A program made the translations under genes and the position numbers. Shown one piece after another: positions 11,469-22,083 of a DNA stretch of 64,000 nt. Numbering within the stretch: the first letter of the stretch is position 1; each line of letters starts with the position of its first letter. Below the pieces are notes generated by a model. It did not search any database and was not told the DNA's origin. It saw only the letters and a list, made by a program, of their open reading frames with translations. Source of the stretch: Pseudocitrobacter faecalis (GTDB lineage Bacteria > Pseudomonadota > Gammaproteobacteria > Enterobacterales > Enterobacteriaceae); the NCBI GenBank assembly GCA_003315335.1, contig QNRL01000002.1, positions 62,001 to 126,000 of the forward strand. The letters are read 5' to 3'.

Positions 11469-12449
11469 TTATTGTTGCGCCAGAGCGACCAGTTCCTGAA
11501 GTAAACGTTGCGCCCGCTCGCCGCTCAGTTCGGCATCAACCGGCAGATACCACCAGTTGGACTTAGCAAACGCGCGGCATTTCACCGCATCCTTTTCGGT
11601 CATGATGAGCGTTTGCCCCGGCGCAGTTAGCGCTTCGACATCCGCGAGCGTCAGCGCCTGATGGTCAGCCAGCGCAACGGTTTTGATCGGTTGCAGACCG
11701 CTATTTTCAAGCGTGGCGAAGAAACGTGGAGGATGGCCAATACCGGCCATCGCCACCACATTATGCAGTTCAGGAAGCGCCAGACGTTCGCCGGTCAAGA
11801 GATTGACCGCCAGGCCAGGCTGTAGGCGCATCGGGATTTCTCCTGCCAGCGCTTTACCGCCATTGGTAACGATCGCATCGACCGATTTTAGTCGAGACGC
11901 CCGTTCGCGCATCGGCCCGGCGGGTAGCCACCAGCCATTGCCAAAACGACGTACACCATCAATAACCACAATCTCTTTATCACGCGCCAGGCGATAATGC
12001 TGCAGACCGTCGTCGGTGATGATGAGTTGCAATGGATGTGCGGCAAGAAGGGCTTTGACCGCGTCTGTACGGATGGGCGATACCGCCACCGGCGCGCCCG
12101 TTCGCTGGAAAATAAGTACCGGTTCATCACCGGCCTGAGCGGTAGTGGTGTCACGATCCAGCAGCAACGGATACGTTTCCGCCTTGCCGCCATAACCACG
12201 AGAGACCACACCCACGCGAATCCCCTGCTGCTGGAGCTTTTCGACCAGCCAAATCACCACCGGCGTTTTCCCGTTTCCGCCTGCCGTCAGGTTACCGACA
12301 ACGACAACCGGTACCGGTGCATGCCAGGCCTTTTTAAGGCCCAGCTTATAACTCAGTCGGATAAGCCCGCTCACCAGGCCGTAAAGCCAGGAGAGCGGTA
12401 ACAGCAACAACCAGAGCGGTGATTCGCCCGACCAGATGCGCGCTATCAT
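11469..12449 (-). CDS. lpxK: Tetraacyldisaccharide 4'-kinase LpxK
   Basis: LpxK phosphorylates the 4' position of the lipid A disaccharide to make lipid IVA at the inner membrane. An N-terminal hydrophobic segment (residues 11-30) anchors it. The P-loop is [11 protein letters not shown] at residues 52-62, and the DDGLQHYRL motif starts at D146. The length is 326. The start codon overlaps the msbA stop by 4 bp, so kinase and lipid A flippase are translationally coupled, as in E. coli. Confidence 0.97.
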   Translation of the reverse strand: MIARIWSGESPLWLLLLPLSWLYGLVSGLIRLSYKLGLKKAWHAPVPVVVVGNLTAGGNGKTPVVIWLVEKLQQQGIRVGVVSRGYGGKAETYPLLLDRDTTTAQAGDEPVLIFQRTGAPVAVSPIRTDAVKALLAAHPLQLIITDDGLQHYRLARDKEIVVIDGVRRFGNGWWLPAGPMRERASRLKSVDAIVTNGGKALAGEIPMRLQPGLAVNLLTGERLALPELHNVVAMAGIGHPPRFFATLENSGLQPIKTVALADHQALTLADVEALTAPGQTLIMTEKDAVKCRAFAKSNWWYLPVDAELSGERAQRLLQELVALAQQ

Positions 12450-14194
12450 TCGCCAAATTGCATCTTGTGCAGCTGTGCGTAGACGCCACGATGGGCCAGC
12501 AGATCCGCATGGCTACCGCGTTCAACGATGCGACCATCTTCCACCACCACAATTTCGTCCGCCTGTTCGATAGTCGACAGACGGTGCGCAATCACCAGTG
12601 ACGTACGGTTTTTCTGTAGCTCATCAAGCGCAGACTGAATCGCGCGTTCTGATTCCGTATCCAGCGCAGAGGTCGCTTCGTCAAGAATCAGGATGGGGCT
12701 ATCACGCAGCAGCGCACGGGCAATCGCAATACGCTGACGCTGGCCGCCGGAGAGCAGGACGCCGTTTTCACCAATAATCGTATCCAGCCCCTGATCCATC
12801 TTATTGATAAAGTCCATGGCGTAGGCCATTTCCGCGGCTTTTTCGATCTGCTCGCGGCTGAACTCTTCGGTACGCGCATAAGCAATGTTATTGGCAACGG
12901 TATCGTTGAACAGGTGTACGTTTTGCGATACCAGTGCAACCTGATTACGCAGTGATGTGAGGGTGTATTCCCGCAAATCGTGACCATCGAGCAAAATTTC
13001 ACCCTGCTCAATATCGTAAAAGCGGGTAATCAGGCTCGCAATGGTTGATTTACCGGAACCCGAGCGCCCTACCAGCGCCACCGTCTTCCCTGCCGGAATA
13101 GACAGGTTAATATCACGCAACGCAGGCATTTCACGCCCAGGATAGGTAAAGGTGACATTTCGGAATTCAAGGTCACCTTTCGCGCGTTCAACGACACGCG
13201 TACCTTCGTCTTTTTCCTGTTCACTGTCGAGGATAGCAAACAGCGTCTGGCAAGCAGCCATCCCACGCTGGAACTGTGCGTTGACGTTAGTCAGCGATTT
13301 CAGTGGGCGCATCAGGGCAATCATGGATGAGAAGACCACGGTGATCGTACCGGCGGTCAGGGTTTCCATAACGCTTGGGAAGCTTGCGGCATACAGGACA
13401 AAAGCCAGCGCCAGAGAAGCAATCAGCTGAATGATCGGGTCAGAGATAGAGGATGCAGAAACCATTTTCATGCCCTGCAGACGCATCTTATTGCTGACTT
13501 TATCAAAACGCTTGGTCTCAACCTGCTGACCACCGAAAATCAGCACCTCTTTGTGCCCTTTCAGCATCTGCTCTGCACTGGTGGTCACCTGCCCCATCGT
13601 GTTTTGCATATTTTTACTGATGTTACGGAAGCGCTTAGAAACCACACGGATAGCAATTGACACAATCGGCGCCAGCACGATGAGGATCAGCGACAGCTGC
13701 CAACTGTAGTAGAACATCATGATGAACAGACCGATGATCGACGCCCCTTCACGCACAACGGTAATCAGCGCACTGGAAGAAGACGATGCAACCTGCTCAG
13801 AGTCGTAAGTAATACGAGAAAGCAGCGTACCGGTGGATTGTTTATCGAAGAAGGAGACGGGCATCCCCATCATGTGACTGAATAAGCGGCGACGCACGGT
13901 CATTACGACCTTGCCGGAAACCCAGGAGATGCAATAACTGGAGATATAACTGGTGATGCCCCTGAGGATCATCAGACCAATTACCACCAATGGCATCCAT
14001 AACAGCACTGACCTGTCCGTTTTACCAAAACCATCATCCAGTAATGGTTTGAGGAGCGATAGCATAAAGGTATCGCTGGCTGCGTTGAAGATTAACGCAA
14101 CCGCAGCCACAATCAGCCCCGCTTTAAATGGCGCAATAGTCGGCCAGAGTCGGCGGAAGGTCTGCCACGTGGAGAGATCTTTGTCGTTCTGCAT
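12446..14194 (-). CDS. msbA: Lipid A flippase ABC transporter MsbA
   Basis: MsbA is a homodimeric ABC exporter that flips core-lipid A across the inner membrane. The 582 residues match E. coli. Six membrane helices fill roughly residues 20-310. The nucleotide-binding domain shows Walker [10 protein letters not shown] (Lys near 382), the signature [16 protein letters not shown] and Walker [13 protein letters not shown]. It is cotranscribed with lpxK and lies 36 bp downstream of ycaI. Confidence 0.98.
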   Translation of the reverse strand: MQNDKDLSTWQTFRRLWPTIAPFKAGLIVAAVALIFNAASDTFMLSLLKPLLDDGFGKTDRSVLLWMPLVVIGLMILRGITSYISSYCISWVSGKVVMTVRRRLFSHMMGMPVSFFDKQSTGTLLSRITYDSEQVASSSSSALITVVREGASIIGLFIMMFYYSWQLSLILIVLAPIVSIAIRVVSKRFRNISKNMQNTMGQVTTSAEQMLKGHKEVLIFGGQQVETKRFDKVSNKMRLQGMKMVSASSISDPIIQLIASLALAFVLYAASFPSVMETLTAGTITVVFSSMIALMRPLKSLTNVNAQFQRGMAACQTLFAILDSEQEKDEGTRVVERAKGDLEFRNVTFTYPGREMPALRDINLSIPAGKTVALVGRSGSGKSTIASLITRFYDIEQGEILLDGHDLREYTLTSLRNQVALVSQNVHLFNDTVANNIAYARTEEFSREQIEKAAEMAYAMDFINKMDQGLDTIIGENGVLLSGGQRQRIAIARALLRDSPILILDEATSALDTESERAIQSALDELQKNRTSLVIAHRLSTIEQADEIVVVEDGRIVERGSHADLLAHRGVYAQLHKMQFGE

Positions 14195-14230
14195 TCAAAA
14201 AACCAGCTTATGTTGAAATAGCCGCATATT

Positions 14231-16498
14231 CTACCCGTTATCCTGCCCCTCGCCAAACCACTGATGATACCAACGAGGTAAAAGTTGATCGCGTAAGCCT
14301 TCTATTTTCCACTTATTGCTGAAAAACGTGACCGTAATCTGCCCCTGATGCGGGGTGTCAAACCATGCATAATTATGCTGTTGATAGCGCGCCTTTACTT
14401 TCGCCGAAGGCAGGCGCCACGCGTTATAGCGGGATGCGGAAGCCAATGCTGCCTGCCCGTTTACCTGCTGTAATAATGCGATGCCTGACGAGGTATTACT
14501 GCCGTGATGCGGCACCTGAATAATTGTAGACGCAAGATACTGCCAGTAATGACTTTGCATGGCCATTTCCGCTGATAGTTCGATATCACCCGTCAACAGA
14601 ACGCTGTTTTTACCATCATCGACTCGAATTACACAGGAGCCATTGTTGCCGGTTTGTCTGTTGCCTGATAACGGCCAGAGCACCCGAAATGATAATCCCT
14701 GCCATTGCCAGGCCTCACCTCGAAAACAGCGCCTGTGCCCTTGCCAGCCCAGAGGGCTACGCACCCAGCTTTCTGGCCAGGCATTGTGAAGGCTGTCGAA
14801 ACCGCCCCGATGATCAAGGTGCTCATGGCTCAGGATGATCCCTTCAGGGGTTAGATTGTGCCAGCGTAGCCAGGGAATGAGCAGTTGCGTTCCGCTATCG
14901 CCCCCCGGCCACGCGAGCCCGGTATCATAGACAATTGCTTTATCATGCCGCGAGATAACAACGGAAAGCCCCTGCCCCACGTCCAGCATGGTGACCTGCC
15001 AACGGTCGTCAGGCGACGAACGCCACAGAGGAAAAGTGAGCATGGTAAATCCGGACAGATAGACCGCCGGAAATGACCACCAGCCGCCAAAACGCCACAT
15101 AATAATCATCATCCACGGAATGAGCGTCGCCCATGCCCAACGCGAGTCCACACCCAGCCAGCCGTTAGGCAGAATACGCAGATAGGCGAACACCCATCCC
15201 ATCACCGTATCAGCACTAAACCAGATGACCGACTCCAGTGCTGCAGGCCCACTCAGATGAATAAACATGGCCAGCAGCACCAGCGGTACGACCACAAACG
15301 TTACCACCGGTACCGCCAGCAGATTCGCCAGCAGAGAGGTGGTGCTGACGCCATGAAACATCAGCACCTGTAATGGCGTTAGCAATAGCATCAACCCTAA
15401 CTGCAGGTAGAGTATTTCCTTTACAAAACGCACTGGCGCCTGCCCTTTCCAGCGTGGCGGAGGCACCCACTGGTACCAGAAAATGAGCGTAGCTACCGCG
15501 AAGGCAGAAAGCCAGAGGCTGTCGGACAGCACCGCTAGCGGATCAATGAATACGATAGCAGCGATGCAGCACAGCCAGACATCCCAGGCGCACCATCGCC
15601 GGGCCGAAAGTCGCAGCAGTGTCCAGATCCCTCCTGCCACCACAGTACGCACCGCTGGTGGCTGTAGCCCGGTGAGCCAGGCATACAGAAAGCTACAAAC
15701 CAGTGCACCAACCAGCGGGAGTCGCCAGCTGATAAAGCGACAGGGCAGGAAAAACTGTAATGCGCGGATAAGCAACCAACCCAGTGATGCCCCCAGCGCA
15801 ATATGTAACCCGGAAATCGCCATCAGATGCGAAGTGCCGGTTTGCTGCATCAGCCTTTTTATTTCCGGGTCAACGTGCAAACGCTCGCCTGGCCCTAACG
15901 CCAGCAGTACATCGCGACATTGATACTCCGCAAGAGAAGCCTGTAATGACGCGAGAAACTGCGCACGCAGGCTACACGTGAGATCCAGCGGCCTTGCAGC
16001 AATAAATCGTCCGGTAAGCGGCTGATGCTGCGCCAGCGCGTAGCGCTGAGAATCAAAGCCACCGTCATTAAGCTGACCATGCACCGCACGAGCGCGAATT
16101 GTCATCGCCCAGCGCTGACCCGCGCAGGGTGGCTGTGGCAGATAGTTGCCATACAGCGTGATAACGGGCGTCGGGAAAAGCCGCTGCCCGTTAAAACGGA
16201 TAATATTCCCCTGGTGCGTGGTTTGCCCGTCAGTCTGGCTGAGCACAATCTCAACGGATTGATTTTTCCCGGCAATACGCAGCGCAGGCAATTGCACCTG
16301 CCAGGCTGCCAGCACGCCCCAGCAAAAAAGGAGTCCGAGGATACACACAATCCGTATTCCCCGTTTCGGGCAAATAAACGCTAACAGGCTAAGAGCAACA
16401 ATTACAGCTTTAATGACCGACAACGACGGAAGCACAGGCAGCCAAAGTAATGGGCTCACACCGAGAATCACGCAGCAGGCAAACAATGGGACACGCAT
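14231..16498 (-). CDS. ycaI: ComEC/Rec2-like membrane protein YcaI
   Basis: YcaI is the enterobacterial ComEC homologue, the family that forms the DNA uptake channel in competent bacteria. Here are an N-terminal membrane part and DUF4131-like domain, a central multi-helix competence domain (about 200-490), and a C-terminal metallo-beta-lactamase-like domain with H-x-H-x-D-H at about residues 558-563. I chose the ATG at 16498, five bases after a strong AGGAGG; the in-frame GTG at 16504 lies inside that ribosome-binding site. The product has 755 residues, is intact, and is followed by msbA. Natural transformation in these hosts is weak or unproven, so its role is open. Confidence 0.92.
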   Translation of the reverse strand: MRVPLFACCVILGVSPLLWLPVLPSLSVIKAVIVALSLLAFICPKRGIRIVCILGLLFCWGVLAAWQVQLPALRIAGKNQSVEIVLSQTDGQTTHQGNIIRFNGQRLFPTPVITLYGNYLPQPPCAGQRWAMTIRARAVHGQLNDGGFDSQRYALAQHQPLTGRFIAARPLDLTCSLRAQFLASLQASLAEYQCRDVLLALGPGERLHVDPEIKRLMQQTGTSHLMAISGLHIALGASLGWLLIRALQFFLPCRFISWRLPLVGALVCSFLYAWLTGLQPPAVRTVVAGGIWTLLRLSARRWCAWDVWLCCIAAIVFIDPLAVLSDSLWLSAFAVATLIFWYQWVPPPRWKGQAPVRFVKEILYLQLGLMLLLTPLQVLMFHGVSTTSLLANLLAVPVVTFVVVPLVLLAMFIHLSGPAALESVIWFSADTVMGWVFAYLRILPNGWLGVDSRWAWATLIPWMMIIMWRFGGWWSFPAVYLSGFTMLTFPLWRSSPDDRWQVTMLDVGQGLSVVISRHDKAIVYDTGLAWPGGDSGTQLLIPWLRWHNLTPEGIILSHEHLDHRGGFDSLHNAWPESWVRSPLGWQGHRRCFRGEAWQWQGLSFRVLWPLSGNRQTGNNGSCVIRVDDGKNSVLLTGDIELSAEMAMQSHYWQYLASTIIQVPHHGSNTSSGIALLQQVNGQAALASASRYNAWRLPSAKVKARYQQHNYAWFDTPHQGQITVTFFSNKWKIEGLRDQLLPRWYHQWFGEGQDNG

Positions 16499-16677
16499 CA
16501 ACACCTCCTTGTTGTGCCGAGTGTCGCGCGAGACTCATTTCTTGTCGTGGGGCAAAAGAAGAAGTATCGAGGCGTCTTCCAGACAATTTTGTGCTTGCAG
16601 CAAACGGGAAAACGTTTTGCGAGGAGAATTCAGAAAGCGAGGAAAGTGAGAGCGATGTTATTAGTATGCGAGAAATG

Positions 16678-16702
16678 AAAAAAGCACCCGTAGGTGCTTT
16701 TT
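16678..16702 (-). terminator. Bidirectional terminator after ihfB
   Basis: AAAGCACC and GGTGCTTT arms with a 4-base loop are flanked by A and T runs. The hairpin lies 36 bp beyond the ihfB stop and separates it from ycaI. Confidence 0.75.
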
Positions 16703-16737
16703 CGCAATTAAGTCAGACCGTTATCGAACGGCATAAC

Positions 16738-17022
16738 TCAATCGTAAATATTGGCGCGATCGCGCAGTTCTTTACCCGGTTTAAAGTGCGGCACATATTT
16801 GCCTTCAAGTTCCACTTTATCGCCAGTCTTCGGGTTACGCCCGGTACGTGGTGCTCGATAGTGCAGGGAGAAGCTGCCGAAACCGCGGATTTCAATGCGC
16901 TCACCCTGTGCGAGGGTTGAGGCCATATGCTCCAGCATCTCTTTTACCGCATCTTCCACTGCTTTTGCAGGGATATGGGATTGCTGGCTGGCAAGTCTTT
17001 CAATCAATTCTGACTTGGTCAT
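16738..17022 (-). CDS. ihfB: Integration host factor subunit beta
   Basis: IHF-beta pairs with IHF-alpha to bend DNA sharply at WATCARNNNNTTR sites, serving recombination, replication and transcription. The 94-residue product starts [11 protein letters not shown] and contains the DNA-intercalating beta-ribbon arm with [13 protein letters not shown] chose the ATG at 17022, which follows a GAGGAAT ribosome-binding site; an upstream extension of the frame reaches into the rpsA terminator and is not real. IHF also takes part in CRISPR spacer integration, and this window contains a type I-F leader with an exact IHF consensus. Confidence 0.97.
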   Translation of the reverse strand: MTKSELIERLASQQSHIPAKAVEDAVKEMLEHMASTLAQGERIEIRGFGSFSLHYRAPRTGRNPKTGDKVELEGKYVPHFKPGKELRDRANIYD

Positions 17023-17068
17023 GATTCCTCCGGTTTCCTGTCCAGGAAAATTAGCTAACAGCTTAAAC

Positions 17069-17091
17069 AAGGGCGGCCGTAGCCGCCCTTT
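17069..17091 (-). terminator. Terminator or attenuator between rpsA and ihfB
   Basis: AAGGGCGGC and GCCGCCCTT form a nine-base-pair GC-rich hairpin followed on the minus strand by a short T-rich stretch. It lies between rpsA and ihfB and probably reduces read-through into ihfB. Confidence 0.65.
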
Positions 17092-17175
17092 GTGCTTGAT
17101 TACAGAACGAAAACCGTAATCTGTCAAGTAATCTCATGATTCTTCGGCTGATAATCAGACCGAAGAGTAAGAGAA

Positions 17176-18849
17176 TTACTCGCCTTTAGCTGCTTTGAAT
17201 GCTTCAGCCATTGCGTTGGAGAAGTTGCCGTCTTCCTGTTTGTTGTTAACAGTAGCGATTGCATCTTTCTCGTCAGCTTCGTCTTTAGCACGTACAGACA
17301 GGCTGATTGCACGGTTTTTGCGGTCAACACCGGTGAATTTAGCTTCAACGTCGTCGCCAACGCTCAGAACCAGAGTTGCATCTTCAACGCGGTCACGGGA
17401 TGCTTCAGAAGCACGCAGGTAACCTTCAACGCCGTCAGCCAGTTCTACGGTTGCGCCTTTCGCGTCAACTGCAGTCACTTTACCGTTTACGATAGCGCCT
17501 TTCTTGTTCAGAGCAACCCAGTTGTTGAACGGATCTTCTGCGAGCTGTTTAACGCCCAGGGAGATACGTTCACGTTCTGCGTCAACCTGCAGTACAACTG
17601 CTGCGATTTCGTCGCCTTTTTTGTATTCACGTACTGCTTCTTCGCCTGCAACGTTCCAGGAGATGTCAGACAGGTGAACCAGGCCATCGATGCCGCCGTC
17701 CAGGCCGATGAAGATACCGAAGTCAGTGATAGACTTGATTTTACCTTCAACACGGTCACCCTTGTTGTGGGTTTCCGCAAACTGCTGCCATGGGTTGTTT
17801 TTGCACTGTTTCAGGCCCAGGGAGATACGACGACGTTCTTCGTCGATATCCAGAACCATAACTTCCACTACGTCGCCAACGTTAACAACTTTGGACGGGT
17901 GGATGTTTTTGTTGGTCCAATCCATTTCGGAAACGTGAACCAGGCCTTCAACGCCTTCTTCGATTTCAACGAAGCAGCCGTAGTCGGTCAGGTTGGTTAC
18001 GCGACCGGTCAGTTTAGTACCTTCCGGATAACGTTTAGCGATAGCTACCCACGGATCTTCGCCCAGCTGTTTCAGGCCCAGAGATACACGGGTACGTTCG
18101 CGGTCGAACTTCAGCACTTTAACAGTGATTTCGTCGCCAACGTTTACGATTTCGCTCGGATGCTTAACGCGTTTCCATGCCATGTCGGTGATGTGCAGCA
18201 GGCCGTCAACGCCACCCAGATCAACGAATGCACCGTAGTCAGTGAGGTTCTTAACGATACCTTTAACTTCCATGCCTTCCTGCAGGTTTTCCAGCAGCTG
18301 ATCGCGTTCTGCGCTGTTTTCGGATTCGATAACGGCACGACGGGAAACAACGACGTTGTTACGTTTCTGATCAAGCTTGATTACTTTGAACTCAAGCTCT
18401 TTGCCTTCCAGGTGCAGAGTATCGCGAACCGGACGAACGTCTACCAGGGAACCCGGCAGGAACGCACGAATACCGTTCAGCTCAACAGTGAAGCCACCTT
18501 TAACTTTGCCGTTGATAACACCGGTAACAGTTTCAGCTTCTTCGTATGCTTTTTCCAGCGTGATCCAGGCTTCGTGACGCTTAGCTTTCTCACGGGACAG
18601 CAGGGTTTCACCGAAGCCGTCTTCTACTGCATCCAGAGCAACGTCAACTTCGTCACCAACCTGGATTTCCAGTTCGCCAGCTGCGTTTTTGAACTGTTCT
18701 GCCGGAATAGCAGACTCAGATTTCAGGCCCGCATCAACCAGAACGACGTCTTTGTCGATAGAGACAACAACGCCACGAACGATGGAACCCGGGCGGGTTT
18801 CGATTTCTTTTAAGGATTCTTCAAAGAGTTGAGCAAAAGATTCAGTCAT
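17176..18849 (-). CDS. rpsA: 30S ribosomal protein S1
   Basis: S1 docks mRNA on the 30S subunit and is essential for translation initiation on structured leaders. The 557 residues hold six S1/OB-fold repeats of about 70 residues each. The two N-terminal repeats bind the ribosome and the last four bind RNA. Recurrent motifs such as [20 protein letters not shown] and [21 protein letters not shown] mark the repeats. Codon use is strongly biased, as expected for a highly expressed gene, and creates long false frames on the other strand. The 114-bp leader upstream is where S1 autoregulates in E. coli. Confidence 0.98.
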   Translation of the reverse strand: MTESFAQLFEESLKEIETRPGSIVRGVVVSIDKDVVLVDAGLKSESAIPAEQFKNAAGELEIQVGDEVDVALDAVEDGFGETLLSREKAKRHEAWITLEKAYEEAETVTGVINGKVKGGFTVELNGIRAFLPGSLVDVRPVRDTLHLEGKELEFKVIKLDQKRNNVVVSRRAVIESENSAERDQLLENLQEGMEVKGIVKNLTDYGAFVDLGGVDGLLHITDMAWKRVKHPSEIVNVGDEITVKVLKFDRERTRVSLGLKQLGEDPWVAIAKRYPEGTKLTGRVTNLTDYGCFVEIEEGVEGLVHVSEMDWTNKNIHPSKVVNVGDVVEVMVLDIDEERRRISLGLKQCKNNPWQQFAETHNKGDRVEGKIKSITDFGIFIGLDGGIDGLVHLSDISWNVAGEEAVREYKKGDEIAAVVLQVDAERERISLGVKQLAEDPFNNWVALNKKGAIVNGKVTAVDAKGATVELADGVEGYLRASEASRDRVEDATLVLSVGDDVEAKFTGVDRKNRAISLSVRAKDEADEKDAIATVNNKQEDGNFSNAMAEAFKAAKGE

Positions 18850-18963
18850 GTTTAATCTTCAGGTTTCATATTTAACGTCCACCTGGCTCCGTGCCGGATG
18901 GGGTTGTTTAACATACCCGCTGTCAATCCATTGCAACGGGGGTACTGCAAATTCGGTCGCGTA
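18850..18963 (-). promoter_or_regulatory. rpsA leader, probable S1 autoregulatory region
   Basis: This 114-bp gap between cmk and rpsA corresponds to the E. coli rpsA leader, whose folded hairpins replace a strong Shine-Dalgarno sequence and mediate S1 feedback. Here too no strong GGAGG precedes the rpsA ATG. The function is assigned from the E. coli precedent. Confidence 0.5.
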
Positions 18964-19647
18964 TTAAGCGAGAGCCAACTTTTGGCGCGCGTATTGTAGC
19001 GCTTTTTCAATCACTTGCTCAATGCTTAAGGTGGTGGAATCCAACACTAAAGCATCAGCAGCCGGAACCAGCGGCGCCACGGCGCGGTTGCGATCGCGGT
19101 CGTCTCGTTCCTGTATCTCGGCCAAAAGGCGTTCAAAGTTAACACTAAAGCCCTTTTCCTGCAACTGTAGCATGCGGCGGTTGGCACGCTCTTCCGATGA
19201 GGCATCGAGGAAAATTTTGACTGGCGCATCAGGGAATACCACCGTCCCCATATCACGGCCATCGGCGATTAATCCCGGTGCTTCACGAAACGCACGCTGG
19301 CGGCGCAGAAGCGCTTCGCGAACGCGCGGAAAAGCCGCTACTTGTGATGCTGCATTCGCCACGTCCTGAGTGCGGATTTCACCGCTAACATCTTCCCCTT
19401 CCAGGATGACTTCCAGATTGCCTTCCGTTGAGACAAAACGCACATCCAGGTGAGCGGCCAGCGGAACCAGCGCATCCTCCGACGTCACGTCGACGTGGTG
19501 ATGTAACGCGGCCAGCGCCAGAACACGATAGATGGCTCCCGAGTCCAATAAATGCCACTGTAAAGCCTCAGCCATCGCTTTACACAGGGTGCCTTTACCC
19601 GCACCGCTTGGTCCATCAATTGTGATTACCGGGGCAACTGCCGTCAT
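18964..19647 (-). CDS. cmk: Cytidylate kinase
   Basis: Cmk transfers phosphate from ATP to CMP and dCMP, recycling pyrimidine nucleotides. The P-loop GPSGAGKGT lies at residues 12-20, and the [13 protein letters not shown] segment and [11 protein letters not shown] region are typical of CMP kinases. I chose the start [12 protein letters not shown] at 19647, giving 227 residues, the E. coli length. The cmk-rpsA order is conserved. Confidence 0.97.
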   Translation of the reverse strand: MTAVAPVITIDGPSGAGKGTLCKAMAEALQWHLLDSGAIYRVLALAALHHHVDVTSEDALVPLAAHLDVRFVSTEGNLEVILEGEDVSGEIRTQDVANAASQVAAFPRVREALLRRQRAFREAPGLIADGRDMGTVVFPDAPVKIFLDASSEERANRRMLQLQEKGFSVNFERLLAEIQERDDRDRNRAVAPLVPAADALVLDSTTLSIEQVIEKALQYARQKLALA

Positions 19648-19821
19648 CTTTATCTCCTTCAACACAAGGCGTATAGAACCTAAACGCGCGCATTATACGC
19701 ATGTCTACGCCTGACAGTTACCTTTGTCTGCGAAATACGGAAATAACGCCAATAATGGTGGGAATAGTGAACAATAATTATAGCGGGTTGGCGCACGGCC
19801 AGCCCGAAAGATGACAATGTT

Positions 19822-20589
19822 TTACTTTTTGTCTGAAGCGATACGTTCGCGGATATGCTGCGCACGTTCAGTTGAAGGCGGATGAGAATCAAACATCGAT
19901 TTGGTATGTCCGGCGTCCATACTCGCCAGCTTGTCGAAGCTGCCGACCAGGCCCTGAGTGCTGATACCGCGTTTTTTCAGCAAATCGTAGGAGAAGTCAT
20001 CGGCTTCAGACTCTTTATCGCGCGAGTATTTCGCATTGATAGCACCTTCCGCGATATCGCCAAGCTGAGAACGAGAGAGCTGAGCTGCCACACCGCTGGT
20101 TGCCGAGATAGCATCACGCGCGGCAACGACCGCATAAGACGCTTTCATTTCAGCCAGTGAGTGACCGAGCGCCACGTGGCCCAGTTCATGACCGAGAACG
20201 CCTTCGATTTCGTTGTCATTCATCATATCCATCAGGCCGCTATACACACGCACACAGCCGTTAGCCATCGCCCAGGCATTCACATCACTGGTCATGTAAA
20301 CCTTATAGTTAACCGGCGTGCCGTTGATATTATTGCCCAGCGCTTTGGCGATTTTCGCCAGACGTTTGCTGTATTTGCTGGATGCGCCAGCCATTTGGTT
20401 CTGGCTATCCAGCTCCTCGCACCCCTGATTGGCGATGGCTTTGGCATCTGCATCTGTCAGGGTTGCTGCTTTATAAGCTGACATACCTGAACTGATCGCC
20501 ATGTTGGTGTCGATACCGTGGGTATTTTTACAGCCGCTGAGCAGCGTCGCGGAGACTGCCAGCGCCAGCAAAAGTTGAGTATTCTTCAT
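19822..20589 (-). CDS. ycaL: Outer-membrane M48 metalloprotease lipoprotein YcaL
   Basis: YcaL is a periplasmic M48 zinc protease that degrades LptD stalled on the BAM complex in E. coli. The signal peptide ends in a lipobox (LLSGC, lipidated Cys20). The zinc site HELGH is at residues 134-138, and the third ligand is expected in KESEADDFS near residues 192-200. The MKNTQ start at 20589 gives 255 residues as in the family; a start 9 bp upstream is also in frame. It lies between cmk and aroA, as in E. coli. Confidence 0.93.
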   Translation of the reverse strand: MKNTQLLLALAVSATLLSGCKNTHGIDTNMAISSGMSAYKAATLTDADAKAIANQGCEELDSQNQMAGASSKYSKRLAKIAKALGNNINGTPVNYKVYMTSDVNAWAMANGCVRVYSGLMDMMNDNEIEGVLGHELGHVALGHSLAEMKASYAVVAARDAISATSGVAAQLSRSQLGDIAEGAINAKYSRDKESEADDFSYDLLKKRGISTQGLVGSFDKLASMDAGHTKSMFDSHPPSTERAQHIRERIASDKK

Positions 20590-20690
20590 GTGAATCATCC
20601 ATTGATTATGTATAAATTATCTAAATATCAATAAGTTAAAAAGGAAACCAAGGTTATCACTATGAGGAACACGCAGAAAGTCCGAAAAAA

Positions 20691-20718
20691 AACGCCGACA
20701 CAAGGTCGGCGTTTTATT
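20691..20718 (-). terminator. Terminator after aroA
   Basis: AACGCCGAC and GTCGGCGTT form a stable hairpin with T-rich sequence on the minus-strand side, 14 bp beyond the aroA stop. Confidence 0.8.
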
Positions 20719-20731
20719 ATTACGATTTCAA

Positions 20732-22015
20732 TTAAGCTAGCGTACTAATACGCGCCAGCTGTTCGAAATAGTCCGGGAAGGTCTTCGCCGTACATTTCGG
20801 GTCAAGGATGGTTACCGGCGTATCAGACAGCGCCACAAGCGAGAAGCACATCGCCATGCGGTGATCGTTGTAGGTGCCAATGTCAGCAAACTGCAGTTTT
20901 GCCGGCGGCGTGACGCGAATGTAATCTTCGCCCTCTTCCACTTCCGCACCCACTTTGCGCAGCTCCGTCGCCATCGCAAACAGACGATCGGTCTCTTTCA
21001 CGCGCCAGTTGTAAATATTACGTAACGTAGTGGTGCCTTTCGCGAACAACGCGGCCGTAGCAATAGTCATCGCAGCGTCGGGAATATGGTTCATGTCCAT
21101 ATCAATGGCATTCAGTTCGCCACGGGTACAGGCAATATAGTCATCGCCCCAGGTGATGGTCGCGCCCATTTTTTCCAGCACGTCAGCAAAGCGGATATCG
21201 CCCTGCACGCTGTTACGACCAATACCTGTTACCTTCACGGTACCGCCACGGATTGCCCCCGCGGCCAGGAAATAGGACGCGGACGAGGCATCTCCTTCCA
21301 CCAGATACTGGCCTGGAGAGTGATACTGTTGACCGCCACGCACGACAAAGCGCTGATAATGTTGGTTTTCAACCTCAACACCAAACGTTTTCATCAGGTG
21401 CAGGGTGATGTCAATGTACGGTTTAGAAACCAGATCGCCTTTGATGGTGATAATGGTGTCCTTCGGTGCCAGCGGCGCGGTCATCAGCAATGCCGTCAGG
21501 AACTGGCTCGAAACAGTACCGTCAACCTCAACGTTGCCGCCGCTAAAGCCGCCCTGTAAACGCAGCGGTGGATAGTTTTCCTGCTCGAGATAGGTAATTT
21601 GTGCCCCACCCTGACGTAGCGCGTCAACCAGGTGCCCAATCGGACGCTCTTTCATGCGCGGTTCGCCGGTCAGCACGATATCGTTATGACCCAGGCAGAG
21701 CGCCGCCGCCAGAGGGCGCATCGCCGTGCCGGCGTTCCCGAGGAATAATTCCAGTGATTCATTAGCCTGCAATGGACCTGCGTTACCCGTGACTTCGCAG
21801 CGAGTGCGATCGGCAGACAGGGTATAGTGAATTCCCAGCGCACTCAGCGCATTTAGCATGTGGCGAACATCGTCGCTGTCCAGCAGGTTTGTCAGGACAG
21901 TGGTGCCGCGTGCTAAAGCTGCCAGCAGCAAGGCGCGGTTAGAGACACTTTTTGAACCAGGCAGGTTAATGGTGCCATCAACACGCGCAATGGGTTGTAA
22001 CGTCAGGGATTCCAT
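20732..22015 (-). CDS. aroA: EPSP synthase AroA
   Basis: AroA joins shikimate-3-phosphate and phosphoenolpyruvate to make EPSP in aromatic amino acid synthesis. It is a class I enzyme, shown by [13 protein letters not shown] with Gly96 and Pro101, residues whose change gives glyphosate tolerance in known mutants. Substrate-binding [13 protein letters not shown] is near the N-terminus. The start MESLTLQPI at 22015 gives 427 residues; an in-frame start three codons upstream is less likely. It follows serC, with a hairpin between them. Confidence 0.98.
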   Translation of the reverse strand: MESLTLQPIARVDGTINLPGSKSVSNRALLLAALARGTTVLTNLLDSDDVRHMLNALSALGIHYTLSADRTRCEVTGNAGPLQANESLELFLGNAGTAMRPLAAALCLGHNDIVLTGEPRMKERPIGHLVDALRQGGAQITYLEQENYPPLRLQGGFSGGNVEVDGTVSSQFLTALLMTAPLAPKDTIITIKGDLVSKPYIDITLHLMKTFGVEVENQHYQRFVVRGGQQYHSPGQYLVEGDASSASYFLAAGAIRGGTVKVTGIGRNSVQGDIRFADVLEKMGATITWGDDYIACTRGELNAIDMDMNHIPDAAMTIATAALFAKGTTTLRNIYNWRVKETDRLFAMATELRKVGAEVEEGEDYIRVTPPAKLQFADIGTYNDHRMAMCFSLVALSDTPVTILDPKCTAKTFPDYFEQLARISTLA

Positions 22016-22046
22016 GAAACTCAACTCTCAAAATCGACAATAAAAA

Positions 22047-22068
22047 CCCCTGCAGAGTGCTGCAGGGG
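22047..22068 (-). terminator. Intercistronic attenuator between serC and aroA
   Basis: CCCCTGCAG and CTGCAGGGG are perfect arms with a short loop, followed on the minus strand by TTTTTATT. It is a proper intrinsic terminator inside the serC-aroA operon. Partial read-through would set a lower aroA than serC level. Confidence 0.75.
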
Positions 22069-22083
22069 ATGAAAACGAAAAAA

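Noticed and set aside
19784-19806. Hairpin CGGGTTGGC ... GGCCAGCCCG after ycaL as a terminator
   Set aside because: The arms pair imperfectly and no T run follows on the minus strand.
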